Part shown: in pieces, positions 19,955 to 28,948 of the stretch | Layout of the letters: every line of letters starts with the position of its first letter | Position numbering within the stretch: position 1 is the first letter of the stretch | NCBI RefSeq assembly: GCF_017303215.1 | Contig: NZ_JAEMWU010000001.1 | Span: 1,426,001-1,490,000, forward strand | DNA length: 64,000 nt | Direction: 5' to 3' | From: Microbacterium esteraromaticum | GTDB lineage: Bacteria; Actinomycetota; Actinomycetes; Actinomycetales; Microbacteriaceae | Notes under the pieces: generated by a model | What the model saw: only the letters and a program-made list of their open reading frames with translations | Told to the model about the DNA's origin: nothing | Databases searched by the model: none | Position numbers and translations under genes: made by a program

Positions 19955-20004
19955 TAACGGTTCATTAACGGCGGACCCGGGATCCGGTTCACGCAGGGTA
20001 GCCT
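19955..20004 (+). promoter_or_regulatory. Promoter region of the oligopeptide ABC operon
   Basis: TAGCCT at 19999-20004 is a likely -10 box, giving a leader of about 56 nt. Upstream, TAACGG occurs twice (19955-19960 and 19966-19971) with an 11-bp period, i.e. on one helix face, and GGTTCA is also repeated. This may be a regulator site; the protein is unknown. Confidence 0.4.
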
Positions 20005-20066
20005 GGCGGCATAGCGGTGCGACGTAGACGTCGTGCTCTTGTACCGGTCCACAGGAGGACATAGCA

Positions 20067-21695
20067 ATGAAGCGAAACAAGATCACCCTCGTCGGGGTCG
20101 GTCTGCTCACGGCGGGCACCCTGGTGCTGGCCGGCTGCGCAGGCGGCGACGACGCCGATTCCGGAGACACGGGTGGGGGCGCCGGCGATGCGGGCGCGAT
20201 CATCACGGCGAACGGCTCCGAGCCGCAGAACCCGCTGATCCCGACCAACACGAACGAGACCGGTGGCGGCAAGATCCTCGACTCGATCTTCGCGGGCCTG
20301 GTCGGCTACGCCGCAGACGGCTCGGTGTTCAACGACGTCGCTGAAGAGATCACGGTCGACGACCCGCAGAACCTGACGGTCAAGATCCGCGAGGGTCTCA
20401 CCTTCACCGACGGTGAAGAGATCACCGCCGACAACTTCATCAAGGCCTGGAACTACGGTGCACTCGCCTCGAACGAGCAGCTCTCCAGCTACTTCTTCGA
20501 AGACATCGAGGGCTTCAGCTACGAAGAGGACTCCGAGCTGAGCGGTCTGGAGCAGGTCGACGACTACACGTTCACGATCGCGCTGAACAAGCCGGCGTCG
20601 GACTTCGCGCAGCGCCTCGGCTACTCGGCCTACTACCCGCTGCCCGACGTGGCATTCGACGACCTCGACGCGTTCGGTGAGAACCCGATCGGCAACGGCC
20701 CCTACATGCTCGACGGCGAGGGTGCCTGGCAGCACGACGTCGGTATCGACCTGGTGGTCAACCCCGACTACGACGGTCCGCGCACCCCGGCCAACGGCGG
20801 ACTGAACATCAAGTTCTACGCGTCGCAGGATGCCGCGTACGCCGACCTGCTCGGTGGCGAGCTCGACGTGCTCGACGCTCTGCCCGACTCGGCCTTCGCG
20901 ACCTTCGAGTCCGACCTGGGTGACCGTGCGGTCAACCAGCCGGCTGCGATCTTCCAGTCGTTCACGATCCCCGAGCGCCTTGAGCACTTCAGCGGCGAAG
21001 AGGGCAACCTGCGCCGCCAGGCCATCTCGATGGCGATCAACCGCGCCGAGATCACCGATGTGATCTTCCAGGGCACCCGCACCCCGGCCAGCGACTTCAC
21101 CTCGCCGGTCATCGACGGCTGGTCCGACTCGCTCACCGGCTCTGAGGTGCTCGACTTCAACGAGGCCAAGGCGCAGGAGCTCTGGGCCGAGGCCGACGCC
21201 ATCAGCCCGTGGAGCGGTGAGTTCCAGCTCGCCTACAACGCCGACGGTGGCCACCAGGCCTGGGTCGACGCCACGGTCAACTCGATCAAGAACGTGCTGG
21301 GCATCGAGGCATCGGGCGCTCCGTACCCGACCTTCGCCGAACTGCGCGGCAAGGTCACCGACCGCACGATCGAGACCGCGTTCCGCACCGGCTGGCAGGC
21401 CGACTACCCGGGTCTGTACAACTTCCTGGGACCGCTGTACGCGACCAACGCCGGCTCGAACGACGGTGACTACTCCAGCGCCGAGTTCGACGGTCTGATC
21501 GCCGACGGCATCTCGTCGACCGACCCCGACACCGCCAACGGCCTGTTCCAGCAGGCTCAGGAAGTGCTGCTGAAGGACCTGCCGGTTCTTCCGCTGTGGT
21601 ACTCCAACGTCGTCGGAGGCTTCTCCGAGAACGTCGAGAACGTCGAGTTCGGCTGGAACTCGGTGCCGCTGTTCTACCAGATCACCAAGGGCTAA
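20067..21695 (+). CDS. Oligopeptide/dipeptide ABC transporter substrate-binding lipoprotein
   Basis: A 542-residue lipoprotein of the SBP_bac_5 (OppA/DppA) family. The signal peptide ends in LAGC with the lipid-modified cysteine at residue 24, followed by a Gly/Asp-rich linker. The family segment PLIPTNTNETGGGKILDSIFAGL and the later RRQAISMAINR stretch are seen. It captures peptides outside the cell for the two permeases downstream. AGGAGG lies 7 nt before the ATG. A strong hairpin separates it from the permease gene, so it is probably made in excess. Confidence 0.92.
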   Translation: MKRNKITLVGVGLLTAGTLVLAGCAGGDDADSGDTGGGAGDAGAIITANGSEPQNPLIPTNTNETGGGKILDSIFAGLVGYAADGSVFNDVAEEITVDDPQNLTVKIREGLTFTDGEEITADNFIKAWNYGALASNEQLSSYFFEDIEGFSYEEDSELSGLEQVDDYTFTIALNKPASDFAQRLGYSAYYPLPDVAFDDLDAFGENPIGNGPYMLDGEGAWQHDVGIDLVVNPDYDGPRTPANGGLNIKFYASQDAAYADLLGGELDVLDALPDSAFATFESDLGDRAVNQPAAIFQSFTIPERLEHFSGEEGNLRRQAISMAINRAEITDVIFQGTRTPASDFTSPVIDGWSDSLTGSEVLDFNEAKAQELWAEADAISPWSGEFQLAYNADGGHQAWVDATVNSIKNVLGIEASGAPYPTFAELRGKVTDRTIETAFRTGWQADYPGLYNFLGPLYATNAGSNDGDYSSAEFDGLIADGISSTDPDTANGLFQQAQEVLLKDLPVLPLWYSNVVGGFSENVENVEFGWNSVPLFYQITKG

Positions 21696-21704
21696 CACCC
21701 CTCT

Positions 21705-21746
21705 GATGACGAGGCGGTGGTGTGAATCCACCACCGCCTCGTCATC
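21705..21746 (+). terminator. Long hairpin between binding-protein and permease genes (partial terminator)
   Basis: A perfect 17-bp stem (21705-21721 with 21730-21746, starting GATGACGAGG) with an 8-nt loop is followed by TTTG. It lies 9 nt after the binding-protein stop and 30 nt before the permease start. It should stop part of the transcription and stabilise the 3' end of the upstream mRNA. Confidence 0.8.
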
Positions 21747-21775
21747 TTTGTGCCTTACCCGAAGGGAGGTCGAGG

Positions 21776-22708
21776 GTGGCTCTTTACATCCTCAGACGGA
21801 TCCTGCAGGCAATCCCGGTGTTCTTCGGCGCCACCCTGCTGATCTATTTCATGGTCTTCGCGATGCCCGGCGATCCGATCGCCGCGCTGTTCGGAGATCG
21901 TCAGCCCAACCCGGCTCTGCTTGAGAGGCTGCGCGCGCAGTACCATCTCGACGAGCCGTTCATCGTGCAGTACTTCTATTACATCGCCGGTATCTTCCGG
22001 CTCGACTTCGGCACCAGCTTCTCAGGACAGCCGGTCGCTGACGTGCTCGCTCGTACCTTCCCCGTGACACTGCGCCTCGCCGTGATGGCCGTCGGGATCG
22101 CCTTCGTGCTCGCCATCGTGATCGGACTGTTCTCGGCGCTCAACAAGGGCCGGTTCTTCGATAACTCGATGCTCGTCGTGGCGCTGATCTTCGTCGCCCT
22201 GCCGATCTTCGTGCTCGCCTTCCTGGCGCAGTACTTCTTGGCAGTGCAACTGGGCTGGTTCAAACCGACGGTGGGCGCGAACAATGACTGGGGCGATCTC
22301 TGGTTGCCGGCGATCGTGCTGGGACTCAGCGTGTATGCGACCAGCATGCGGCTGACCCGCGCCTCGACGATCGAGACCCTCGGTCAGGACTGGGTGCGCA
22401 CGGCGTACAGCAAGGGGCTGCCGCGCCGACGCGTCATCCCCGTGCATGTGCTGCGCAACTCACTGATCCCGATGGTCACCGACCTGGGCACCGTGTTCGG
22501 CGTGCTGATGGTCGGCGCCACCGTCACCGAGGGCATCTTCAATGTGCCCGGCGTCGGAAACACCCTGTACCAGGCGATCATTCGCGGCGAGAACCCGACA
22601 GTGGTGTCGTTCGTCACGGTGTTCGTCGTCGTGTACGTGTTCATCAACATCATCGTGGACCTGATCTACGGCCTGCTCGACCCGAGGATCCGCTATGTCT
22701 CGAACTGA
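21776..22708 (+). CDS. Oligopeptide-type ABC transporter permease (DppB/OppB family)
   Basis: A 310-residue permease with six membrane helices. The N terminus YILRRILQAIPVFFGATLL, the EPFIVQYFYYI loop, and the cytoplasmic EAA-type loop near LPRRRVIPVHVLRNSLIP are family signs. The GTG at 21776 is chosen for the GGGAGG site 7 nt upstream; the longer frame from 21722 would start inside the hairpin. The stop overlaps the start of the second permease. Confidence 0.92.
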   Translation: MALYILRRILQAIPVFFGATLLIYFMVFAMPGDPIAALFGDRQPNPALLERLRAQYHLDEPFIVQYFYYIAGIFRLDFGTSFSGQPVADVLARTFPVTLRLAVMAVGIAFVLAIVIGLFSALNKGRFFDNSMLVVALIFVALPIFVLAFLAQYFLAVQLGWFKPTVGANNDWGDLWLPAIVLGLSVYATSMRLTRASTIETLGQDWVRTAYSKGLPRRRVIPVHVLRNSLIPMVTDLGTVFGVLMVGATVTEGIFNVPGVGNTLYQAIIRGENPTVVSFVTVFVVVYVFINIIVDLIYGLLDPRIRYVSN

Positions 22709-23639
22709 TTCGACTCCGGAGCACTACGTCGCTCCCGTCGAGACCACCACTGTGCGCGTCGATGCGGTGCGTGTCGACGCAAAGCCCAGCAACCTGTGGC
22801 TCGACGCGTGGCGCGACCTTCGGCGCAGGCCGATCTTCTGGATCTCGGCGGCCTTCGTGCTGCTGGTGATCGTCGTGTCGCTGTGGCCGTCACTGTTCAC
22901 GAACGTGGCGCCGAACAACGGCTGCCAGCTCGCCGACAGCAACGGCGGGCCCGAGCCGGGGCACCCGCTGGGATTCACCCGGTTGGGGTGCGACGTCTAC
23001 TCGCGCATCATCTGGGGCACCCGCACCTCGCTCGTGGTCGGCGTGCTGGCGACCCTGATCGGCACGGTCATCGGCGTGGTGATGGGCGCGTTCGCCGGGT
23101 TCTACGGCGGGTGGCTCGACTCGTTCCTCTCGCGCGTCGGCGACATCTTCTTCACGATCCCCTACATCATCGCGGCGATCGTGGTGATGTCGGTGATCCC
23201 GGTGCGCAACGAGTTCGTCCTGGCCTTCGCCATCGGTGGATTCGCGTGGGCCTCGACAGCGCGCATCATGCGCGCCGAGATCCTGCGCGTGAAACAGGCC
23301 GACTTCGTGATGGGCGCCGAGGCCGTGGGTATGTCACGGTTCAAGACGTTGCTCGTGCACGTATTGCCGAACGCCATGGCCCCGGTCATCGTGGTCGCGA
23401 CTCTCGCACTCGCAGGGGCGATCGTCGCCGAGTCGGTGCTGTCGTTCCTCGGTGTCGGCCTCGGCGGCAGCACGATGTCGTGGGGAAATGACATCAGCCA
23501 GGCGCAGACCAGCATCCGCACCGCGCCGATGGCGCTGTTCTGGCCGTCGCTGGCTCTGACCCTGACGGTGCTGGCATTCATCACCCTCGGCGAGCTGCTG
23601 CGCGACGCCGTCGATCCGAAGGCGAGGGCACAGCGATGA
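22695..23639 (+). CDS. Oligopeptide-type ABC transporter permease (DppC/OppC family)
   Basis: A 314-residue permease with a cytoplasmic N terminus of about 45 residues, a first helix, an external loop with HPLGFTRLGCDVYSRIIWGTR (the family's HPLGTD-x-GRD-type region), and five further helices with an EAA loop at SRFKTLLVHVLPNAMAP. It pairs with the preceding permease. Its start overlaps the upstream gene by 14 bp and its end overlaps the ATPase gene by 4 bp. Confidence 0.92.
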   Translation: MSRTDSTPEHYVAPVETTTVRVDAVRVDAKPSNLWLDAWRDLRRRPIFWISAAFVLLVIVVSLWPSLFTNVAPNNGCQLADSNGGPEPGHPLGFTRLGCDVYSRIIWGTRTSLVVGVLATLIGTVIGVVMGAFAGFYGGWLDSFLSRVGDIFFTIPYIIAAIVVMSVIPVRNEFVLAFAIGGFAWASTARIMRAEILRVKQADFVMGAEAVGMSRFKTLLVHVLPNAMAPVIVVATLALAGAIVAESVLSFLGVGLGGSTMSWGNDISQAQTSIRTAPMALFWPSLALTLTVLAFITLGELLRDAVDPKARAQR

Positions 23640-25291
23640 GCGAACCTCTTCTCAGCATCCGCGACCTCAAGGTCGCCTTCCGCAGCGGCAAGAAGACGCG
23701 CCAGGTGCTGCACGGTGTCAGCTTCGACGTGATGGCGGGGGAGACCCTGGCGATCGTCGGCGAGTCCGGCTCGGGCAAGTCGACGACGGCGGCGGCCATC
23801 ATCGACCTGCTGCCAGGAACCGGTGAGGTCACCGGCGGCAGCATCACCCTCGACGGGCGTGAGCTGACCACGGCCGATCGTCGGCAGATGGAGCGCATCC
23901 GTGGCCGTGAGATCGGCTACGTGCCTCAGGACCCGATGTCGAATCTCAACCCGGTGTGGTCGATCGGCTTCCAGGTCAAGGAGGCCGTGCGGGCCAACGG
24001 GCTGGCGCAGGGCAAGAAGCAGGTGCACGACCGCGCGGTCGAGGTTCTGCAGCAAGCGGGGCTGGCCGACGCTGCCAAGCGCATGCATCAGTTCCCGCAT
24101 CAGTTCTCGGGCGGTATGCGCCAGCGCGCGTTGATCGGCATCGGGCTCGCGGCTGATCCCAAGCTGCTGATCGCCGACGAGCCCACCAGTGCTCTCGACG
24201 TCACCGTGCAGCGGGTGATCCTCGATCACCTCGCCTCGCTCACCAGTGAGCGCGGCACTTCGGTGCTGCTCATCACACACGACCTGGGACTGGCCGCCGA
24301 GCGCGCCGACCGGATCATCGTGATGAACCAGGGCGAGATCGTCGAGGCCGGTCCGAGTGTCGAGATCCTCACCAACCCGAGGCATCCGTACACACAGCGT
24401 CTCGTCGCTGCGGCCCCGAGTCTGGCGTCGAAGCGGATCGGCAGCAGCACTCGTGCGGCCGAGTCCGTGGCGCCTGCGGATGACGCTCCGGCGGTCGTCG
24501 AGGTGCGCGGGCTCGTGAAGGACTACTCGATTCGTACCGGTGGGTTGCGTCACGAGCAGTTCCGGGCGGTCGACGATGTGTCGTTCAGCATCCCGCGGGG
24601 CAAGACCCTTGCGCTGGTGGGCGAGTCCGGTTCGGGCAAGTCGACCGTGGCGAAGATGCTGCTGCAACTGGAGAACCCCACCGATGGCGAGATCGTCATC
24701 GACGGCAACCCGACGAGCACGCTGTCGCGCGCCGAGGTGTTCGCACTGCGTCGCCGCATGCAGCCAGTGTTCCAGGATCCGTACGGCTCCCTCGATCCGC
24801 TGCGCAGCATCGGCAGTCTCATCACCGAGCCGTTGCACGTGCACCGCATCGGATCGAAGGACGAGCAGCACAAGCGTGCGCTCGAGTTGCTCGACCAGGT
24901 CGCGTTGCCGCAGGAGCTCGCATCGCGCTACCCGAACGAGTTGTCGGGTGGTCAGCGCCAGCGTGTGGCTATCGCACGGGCGCTGGCGCTCAAGCCCGAC
25001 ATCGTCGTGCTCGATGAGGCCGTCTCGGCGCTGGATGTGCTGGTGCAGGATCAGATTCTGAACCTGCTCTCAGACCTGCAGCAGGAGCTCGGGTTGACGT
25101 ACCTGTTCATCACGCACGACCTGGCCGTGGTGCGCGTCGCCGCCGACCTGGTGTGCGTGATGGAGAAGGGGCGCATCGTCGAGCAGGGCACCGTCGATGA
25201 CATCTTCTCGGCACCTCAGGAGGAGTACACCAGGCGACTGCTCGACGCGATCCCCGGGGCGTCGCTGACCCTCGGCGGTGGCGCGGCGTGA
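23636..25291 (+). CDS. Fused dual-ATPase of an oligopeptide ABC importer (DppD-DppF type)
   Basis: A 551-residue protein holding two complete ABC ATPase domains. Domain 1 has GESGSGKST near residue 42, FSGGMRQRA near 158 and LLIADEPTSALD; domain 2 repeats the set with GESGSGKST near 330, LSGGQRQRV near 438 and IVVLDEAVSALD. The oligopeptide C-terminal motif (HPYTQRLVAAAPS) follows domain 1. One chain thus powers both permeases. Domain 2 has V instead of T in the usual DEATSALD-like Walker B context. Confidence 0.93.
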   Translation: MSEPLLSIRDLKVAFRSGKKTRQVLHGVSFDVMAGETLAIVGESGSGKSTTAAAIIDLLPGTGEVTGGSITLDGRELTTADRRQMERIRGREIGYVPQDPMSNLNPVWSIGFQVKEAVRANGLAQGKKQVHDRAVEVLQQAGLADAAKRMHQFPHQFSGGMRQRALIGIGLAADPKLLIADEPTSALDVTVQRVILDHLASLTSERGTSVLLITHDLGLAAERADRIIVMNQGEIVEAGPSVEILTNPRHPYTQRLVAAAPSLASKRIGSSTRAAESVAPADDAPAVVEVRGLVKDYSIRTGGLRHEQFRAVDDVSFSIPRGKTLALVGESGSGKSTVAKMLLQLENPTDGEIVIDGNPTSTLSRAEVFALRRRMQPVFQDPYGSLDPLRSIGSLITEPLHVHRIGSKDEQHKRALELLDQVALPQELASRYPNELSGGQRQRVAIARALALKPDIVVLDEAVSALDVLVQDQILNLLSDLQQELGLTYLFITHDLAVVRVAADLVCVMEKGRIVEQGTVDDIFSAPQEEYTRRLLDAIPGASLTLGGGAA

Positions 25292-25307
25292 CGACGGAGA
25301 ACGACAG

Positions 25308-25865
25308 ATGAGTCGCACGCGGCCGCCGCGGATGTTCCGACGCTCCGGGAGCATGCTGCTTCTGGTGCTGACATCCGTGGTGGCCGCGTTGCTGCTCGTC
25401 GACGCGGCGGTGCGGTCGGGCCTAGTGAACACGCTGCTGCTCGCCCCCTGGCCGTTGCTCGTGGTGTGGTGCGTGTACGTGGTCGGGTTGGCCTCGGACG
25501 TGCGTGCCGATGAGCGGGGAGTGCAGGTGCAGAACCTGTTGCGTCGCATCGAGATCCCGTGGAGTCGGGTGCAGCGCATCGCGATGCGCTGGCAGCTCGA
25601 GATCACTCTTGTCGATGACGCCGTCGTGTCGTGCTTCGGCGGTCCCTCGCGCACGCGCGCGCGGCGTCTTGCGCCGGGACGCGTCAAGGAAGAGGGCGTT
25701 GCCGAGACCGACGATGGCATCGCCGCAATGAAGCGGTTGCGTGCGAATGCCGCCGGCTCGGTCGATGCGGATGCCCGAGTGCAGCGCACCTGGGACTGGC
25801 CCGCGCTCACTGCGCTCGCGGTTCTTGTGGTCTGGGCCGCCGTCGCGGTGGCCGTCACCCGCTGA
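25308..25865 (+). CDS. PH-domain membrane protein
   Basis: A 185-residue protein with two membrane helices (about residues 15-35 and 40-60), then a small PH-like domain (RADERGVQVQNLLRRIEIPWSRVQRIAM), and a C-terminal helix near residues 165-183. This is the layout of actinobacterial bPH_6 proteins of unknown function. ATG at 25308 is chosen; GTG codons 10-20 nt earlier are possible. It follows the ABC operon by 16 bp but is not an obvious transporter part. Confidence 0.75.
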   Translation: MSRTRPPRMFRRSGSMLLLVLTSVVAALLLVDAAVRSGLVNTLLLAPWPLLVVWCVYVVGLASDVRADERGVQVQNLLRRIEIPWSRVQRIAMRWQLEITLVDDAVVSCFGGPSRTRARRLAPGRVKEEGVAETDDGIAAMKRLRANAAGSVDADARVQRTWDWPALTALAVLVVWAAVAVAVTR

Positions 25866-25884
25866 CGATCGGTGCGGTGGGGCG

Positions 25885-26643
25885 TCAGCCGGGCAGTCCG
25901 AACAGGGACGGCCAGGTCGCCGCTGCCCAGGGGTAGCCCACGAACACGGTCGCGTCGATCAGGAAGTGCGCCACCAGGAACGGCAGCAACCTGCCGGTCC
26001 GGGCGAACAGCCAGCCGAACAGCAGGCCCATGGCGAAGTTGCCGATGAACGCACCGGGCCCCTGATACAGGTGATAGGTGGCACGCAGCAGGCTGGTGGC
26101 GACGATGATCGGCCACGGTCCCCATCCCAGTTGGCGCAGGCGCGCGAAGAGATAGCCCAGCACCACGAACTCCTCTTGAATCGAAGCGCGTGCCGCCGAC
26201 AGCAACAGGATGGGGACGGTCCACCAGTGCGCGTCGAGTCCGGCGGGGTCGACGGCGACGAACCAGCCGAGCGTCCGGCCGAGCAGGTAGAGGCCGAGCC
26301 CCGGGATGCCGATGGCGAGTAGGAGCAGGGCGCCGCGGCCGATGTCGCGGCCGGGGCGGGTGCCGTCCAGTCCGAGATCAGCGAGGTGCGGCGTACGCGG
26401 TTGCCAGAGCAGATAGCAGACGAGCAGCACGGGAACGATGCCGAAGCCGATGGAGAGCAGCTGATAGATGAGGTCGAAGAACTCGCGGTCGCTGCGAGAG
26501 GGGTTGAGCGTCGCGGTCTGATCGCCGAGCGGCGTCTCGTCGGTGAGGCGGTAGGCCAGCTGAACCACGGCGTACACCGCCGACTGCCCGAGCCCGAGCG
26601 CGAGCACGATTCCGATCTCCCACCAGATCCGTGCCCGACTCAT
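25885..26643 (-). CDS. CPBP family intramembrane metalloprotease-like protein
   Basis: A 252-residue protein with about seven helices. The CPBP/Abi motifs are present: an EE pair in SIQEEFVVLG, H in RATYHLYQG, and H in VAHFLIDA. The arginine of the usual EExxxR motif is missing (leucine here), so protease activity is uncertain. The ATG at 26643 has TAGCAT (minus strand, over 26651-26656) 7 nt before it, a leaderless start; a longer start at 26667 would include the -10 box. Confidence 0.8.
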   Translation of the reverse strand: MSRARIWWEIGIVLALGLGQSAVYAVVQLAYRLTDETPLGDQTATLNPSRSDREFFDLIYQLLSIGFGIVPVLLVCYLLWQPRTPHLADLGLDGTRPGRDIGRGALLLLAIGIPGLGLYLLGRTLGWFVAVDPAGLDAHWWTVPILLLSAARASIQEEFVVLGYLFARLRQLGWGPWPIIVATSLLRATYHLYQGPGAFIGNFAMGLLFGWLFARTGRLLPFLVAHFLIDATVFVGYPWAAATWPSLFGLPG

Positions 26644-26763
26644 CCCACCGATGCTAGTGCTCGGCACAGCGCGGGTACACGGTCAGCGGGCGGTCAGCGG
26701 CCGTGCGTTATTCTGTAACGTCGGCATCCCGGCGCATCCCACCAATTCTCTGAGGAATCCTCA

Positions 26764-28674
26764 ATGGCGCACGCCCTCCGCTCTGATCTCCGAAACGTCG
26801 CGATCGTCGCACACGTCGATCACGGCAAGACCACGCTCGTTGACGCGATGCTCCGCCAGACGGGCTCCTTCGGCGAACACGCCCACGTCGACGAGCGCGC
26901 CATGGACTCCGGTGATCTTGAGCGTGAGAAGGGCATCACGATCCTCGCGAAGAACACCGCGATCACGTACAACGGTGCTCACACCGACGTGCCGGTGACG
27001 ATCAACGTCATCGACACCCCCGGTCACGCCGACTTCGGTGGCGAGGTCGAGCGCGGCCTGTCAATGGTCGACGGCGTCGTGCTGCTGGTCGACTCGTCCG
27101 AGGGGCCGCTGCCGCAGACCCGCTTCGTGCTGCGCAAGGCGCTCGAGGCGAAGCTGCCGGTCATCCTGCTCGTGAACAAGACCGACCGCCCCGACGCGCG
27201 CATCGTCGAGGTCGAGGCCGAGGCACAGGACCTGCTGCTGGGTCTGGCATCCGATCTCGTCGACGACGTTCCCGACCTCGACGTCGACGCACTGCTCGAC
27301 GTGCCCGTCGTCTACGCATCGGGTCGTGCCGGCGCTGCATCGCTCAACCGTCCCGCCAACGGTGACCTGCCCGACAACGACGACCTCGAGCCGCTGTTCG
27401 AGGCGATCCTCAAGCACATCCCCGCTCCGTCGTACGATGACGAGGCGCCGCTGCAGGCCTGGGTCACCAACCTCGACTCCAGCCCGTTCCTGGGCCGCCT
27501 TGCGCTGCTGCGCGTGTTCAACGGCACGCTGAAGAAGGGGCAGACGGTCGCCTGGGTGCGTGCCGACGGCACCACGGCCAATGCGCGTATCACCGAGCTG
27601 CTGATGACCCGTGCGCTGGAGCGCTACCCGGCCGAGTCCGCGGGCCCCGGTGACATCGTCGCGATCGCCGGCTTCGAGGACATCACCATCGGTGAGACGA
27701 TCGCCGATCCCGACGACGTGCGCGCGCTGCCGCAGATCCATGTCGACGACCCCGCGATCTCGATGACCATCGGTACGAACACCTCGCCGCTGGTCGGCAA
27801 GGTGCGCGGCCACAAGCTCACCGCCCGTATGGTGAAGGACCGCCTCGACCGCGAGCTGATCGGTAACGTCTCGCTGAAGGTCGTCGACATCGGGCGCCCG
27901 GATGCCTGGGAGGTCCAGGGCCGCGGTGAGCTGGCGCTGGCGATCCTCGTCGAGAACATGCGACGCGAGGGCTTCGAGCTCACGGTCGGCAAGCCCCAGG
28001 TGGTGACCAAGAAGATCGACGGCAAGACGCATGAGCCGTTCGAGCACCTCACCATCGATGCCCCCGAGGAGTACCTCGGCGCGATCACCCAGTTGCTGGC
28101 GAACCGCAAGGGCCGCATGGAGGGCATGACCAACCACGGCACCGGTTGGGTGCGCATGGAGTTCGTCGTACCGGCCCGTGGTCTGATCGGGTTCCGCACC
28201 GAGTTCATGACCACGACGCGCGGCACCGGTATCGCCAACAGCATCTCGCACGGCTACGAGCCCTGGGCCGGCCTGATCACCACGCGCCAGAACGGCTCGA
28301 TCGTGGCTGACCGTTCGGGTGTCGTCACGCCGTTCGCCATGATCGCCCTGCAGGAGCGCATGTCGTTCTTCGTCAAGCCGACGCAGGAGGTCTACGAGGG
28401 CATGGTCATCGGCGAGAACTCGCGTAGCGACGACATGGATGTGAACATCACCAAGGAGAAGAAGCTCACGAACATGCGTTCGGCGACCGCCGACTCGTTC
28501 GAGTCGATGACGCCGCCGCGTGAGCTGTCTCTGGAAGAGAGCCTCGAGTTCGCGCGCGACGACGAATGCGTCGAGGTGACCCCCGAGGTCGTGCGTATCC
28601 GCAAGGTGAACCTCGATCAGACCACCCGTGCGCGTGAGGCCTCCCGCCTCAAGCGTCAGGACGCCAACGCGTAA
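26764..28674 (+). CDS. typA: Translational GTPase TypA/BipA
   Basis: A 636-residue ribosome-binding GTPase. HVDHGKTTLVDAML (residues 18-31) is the P loop, DTPGHADFGGEVER holds G3, and NKTDRP holds G4. The RGRGEL-like and VPARGLIGFRTEFMT blocks are specific to TypA rather than EF-G or LepA. It acts in ribosome assembly and stress responses. It is transcribed alone, with a terminator downstream. Confidence 0.95.
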   Translation: MAHALRSDLRNVAIVAHVDHGKTTLVDAMLRQTGSFGEHAHVDERAMDSGDLEREKGITILAKNTAITYNGAHTDVPVTINVIDTPGHADFGGEVERGLSMVDGVVLLVDSSEGPLPQTRFVLRKALEAKLPVILLVNKTDRPDARIVEVEAEAQDLLLGLASDLVDDVPDLDVDALLDVPVVYASGRAGAASLNRPANGDLPDNDDLEPLFEAILKHIPAPSYDDEAPLQAWVTNLDSSPFLGRLALLRVFNGTLKKGQTVAWVRADGTTANARITELLMTRALERYPAESAGPGDIVAIAGFEDITIGETIADPDDVRALPQIHVDDPAISMTIGTNTSPLVGKVRGHKLTARMVKDRLDRELIGNVSLKVVDIGRPDAWEVQGRGELALAILVENMRREGFELTVGKPQVVTKKIDGKTHEPFEHLTIDAPEEYLGAITQLLANRKGRMEGMTNHGTGWVRMEFVVPARGLIGFRTEFMTTTRGTGIANSISHGYEPWAGLITTRQNGSIVADRSGVVTPFAMIALQERMSFFVKPTQEVYEGMVIGENSRSDDMDVNITKEKKLTNMRSATADSFESMTPPRELSLEESLEFARDDECVEVTPEVVRIRKVNLDQTTRAREASRLKRQDANA

Positions 28675-28690
28675 GTCGCGACAGCTCTCG

Positions 28691-28726
28691 AAGGCCCCGC
28701 ACGCCGTATCCGGCATGCGGGGCCTT
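28691..28726 (+). terminator. Terminator of typA
   Basis: Arms AAGGCCCCGCA (28691-28701) and TGCGGGGCCTT (28716-28726) form a perfect 11-bp stem 17 nt after the typA stop. Confidence 0.85.
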
Positions 28727-28853
28727 CGCGCTGTCCGAGCGTCCGCCGCCACTAAAGTAACGAACCCATAACACATCTTCCCTTGAGGATGCGGCGCGGA
28801 TTCTCGGGCGGTGGTCAAGGATTGTCCAGGTGAGGGCAGGGTTTCATCCAGGT

Positions 28854-28948
28854 GGGTTCGTCAGACTCGTCTCTCGTGCCCGGGCGTTCGCTCCCGATGA
28901 GCAGCCCCCCAGCGGGTCCGGGCCGACGACGACCCGAAAGTCGAACCC
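28854..28948 (+). other. Possible structured 5' leader of the cell-wall hydrolase gene
   Basis: GGGTTCG (28854-28860) is complementary to CGAACCC (28942-28948), the seven bases directly before the ATG, and would close a loop over the start region. No Shine-Dalgarno sequence is visible before the ATG. TCCAGGTG also occurs twice just upstream. The sequence does not match a riboswitch class that I can name. Confidence 0.3.

Noticed and set aside
27061-28818. A 585-codon minus-strand open frame
   Set aside because: Antisense shadow of typA; no recognisable protein features.
28740-28948. c-di-AMP (ydaO-type) riboswitch before the cell-wall hydrolase gene
   Set aside because: The location is suggestive, but I could not find the conserved core sequences of that class.
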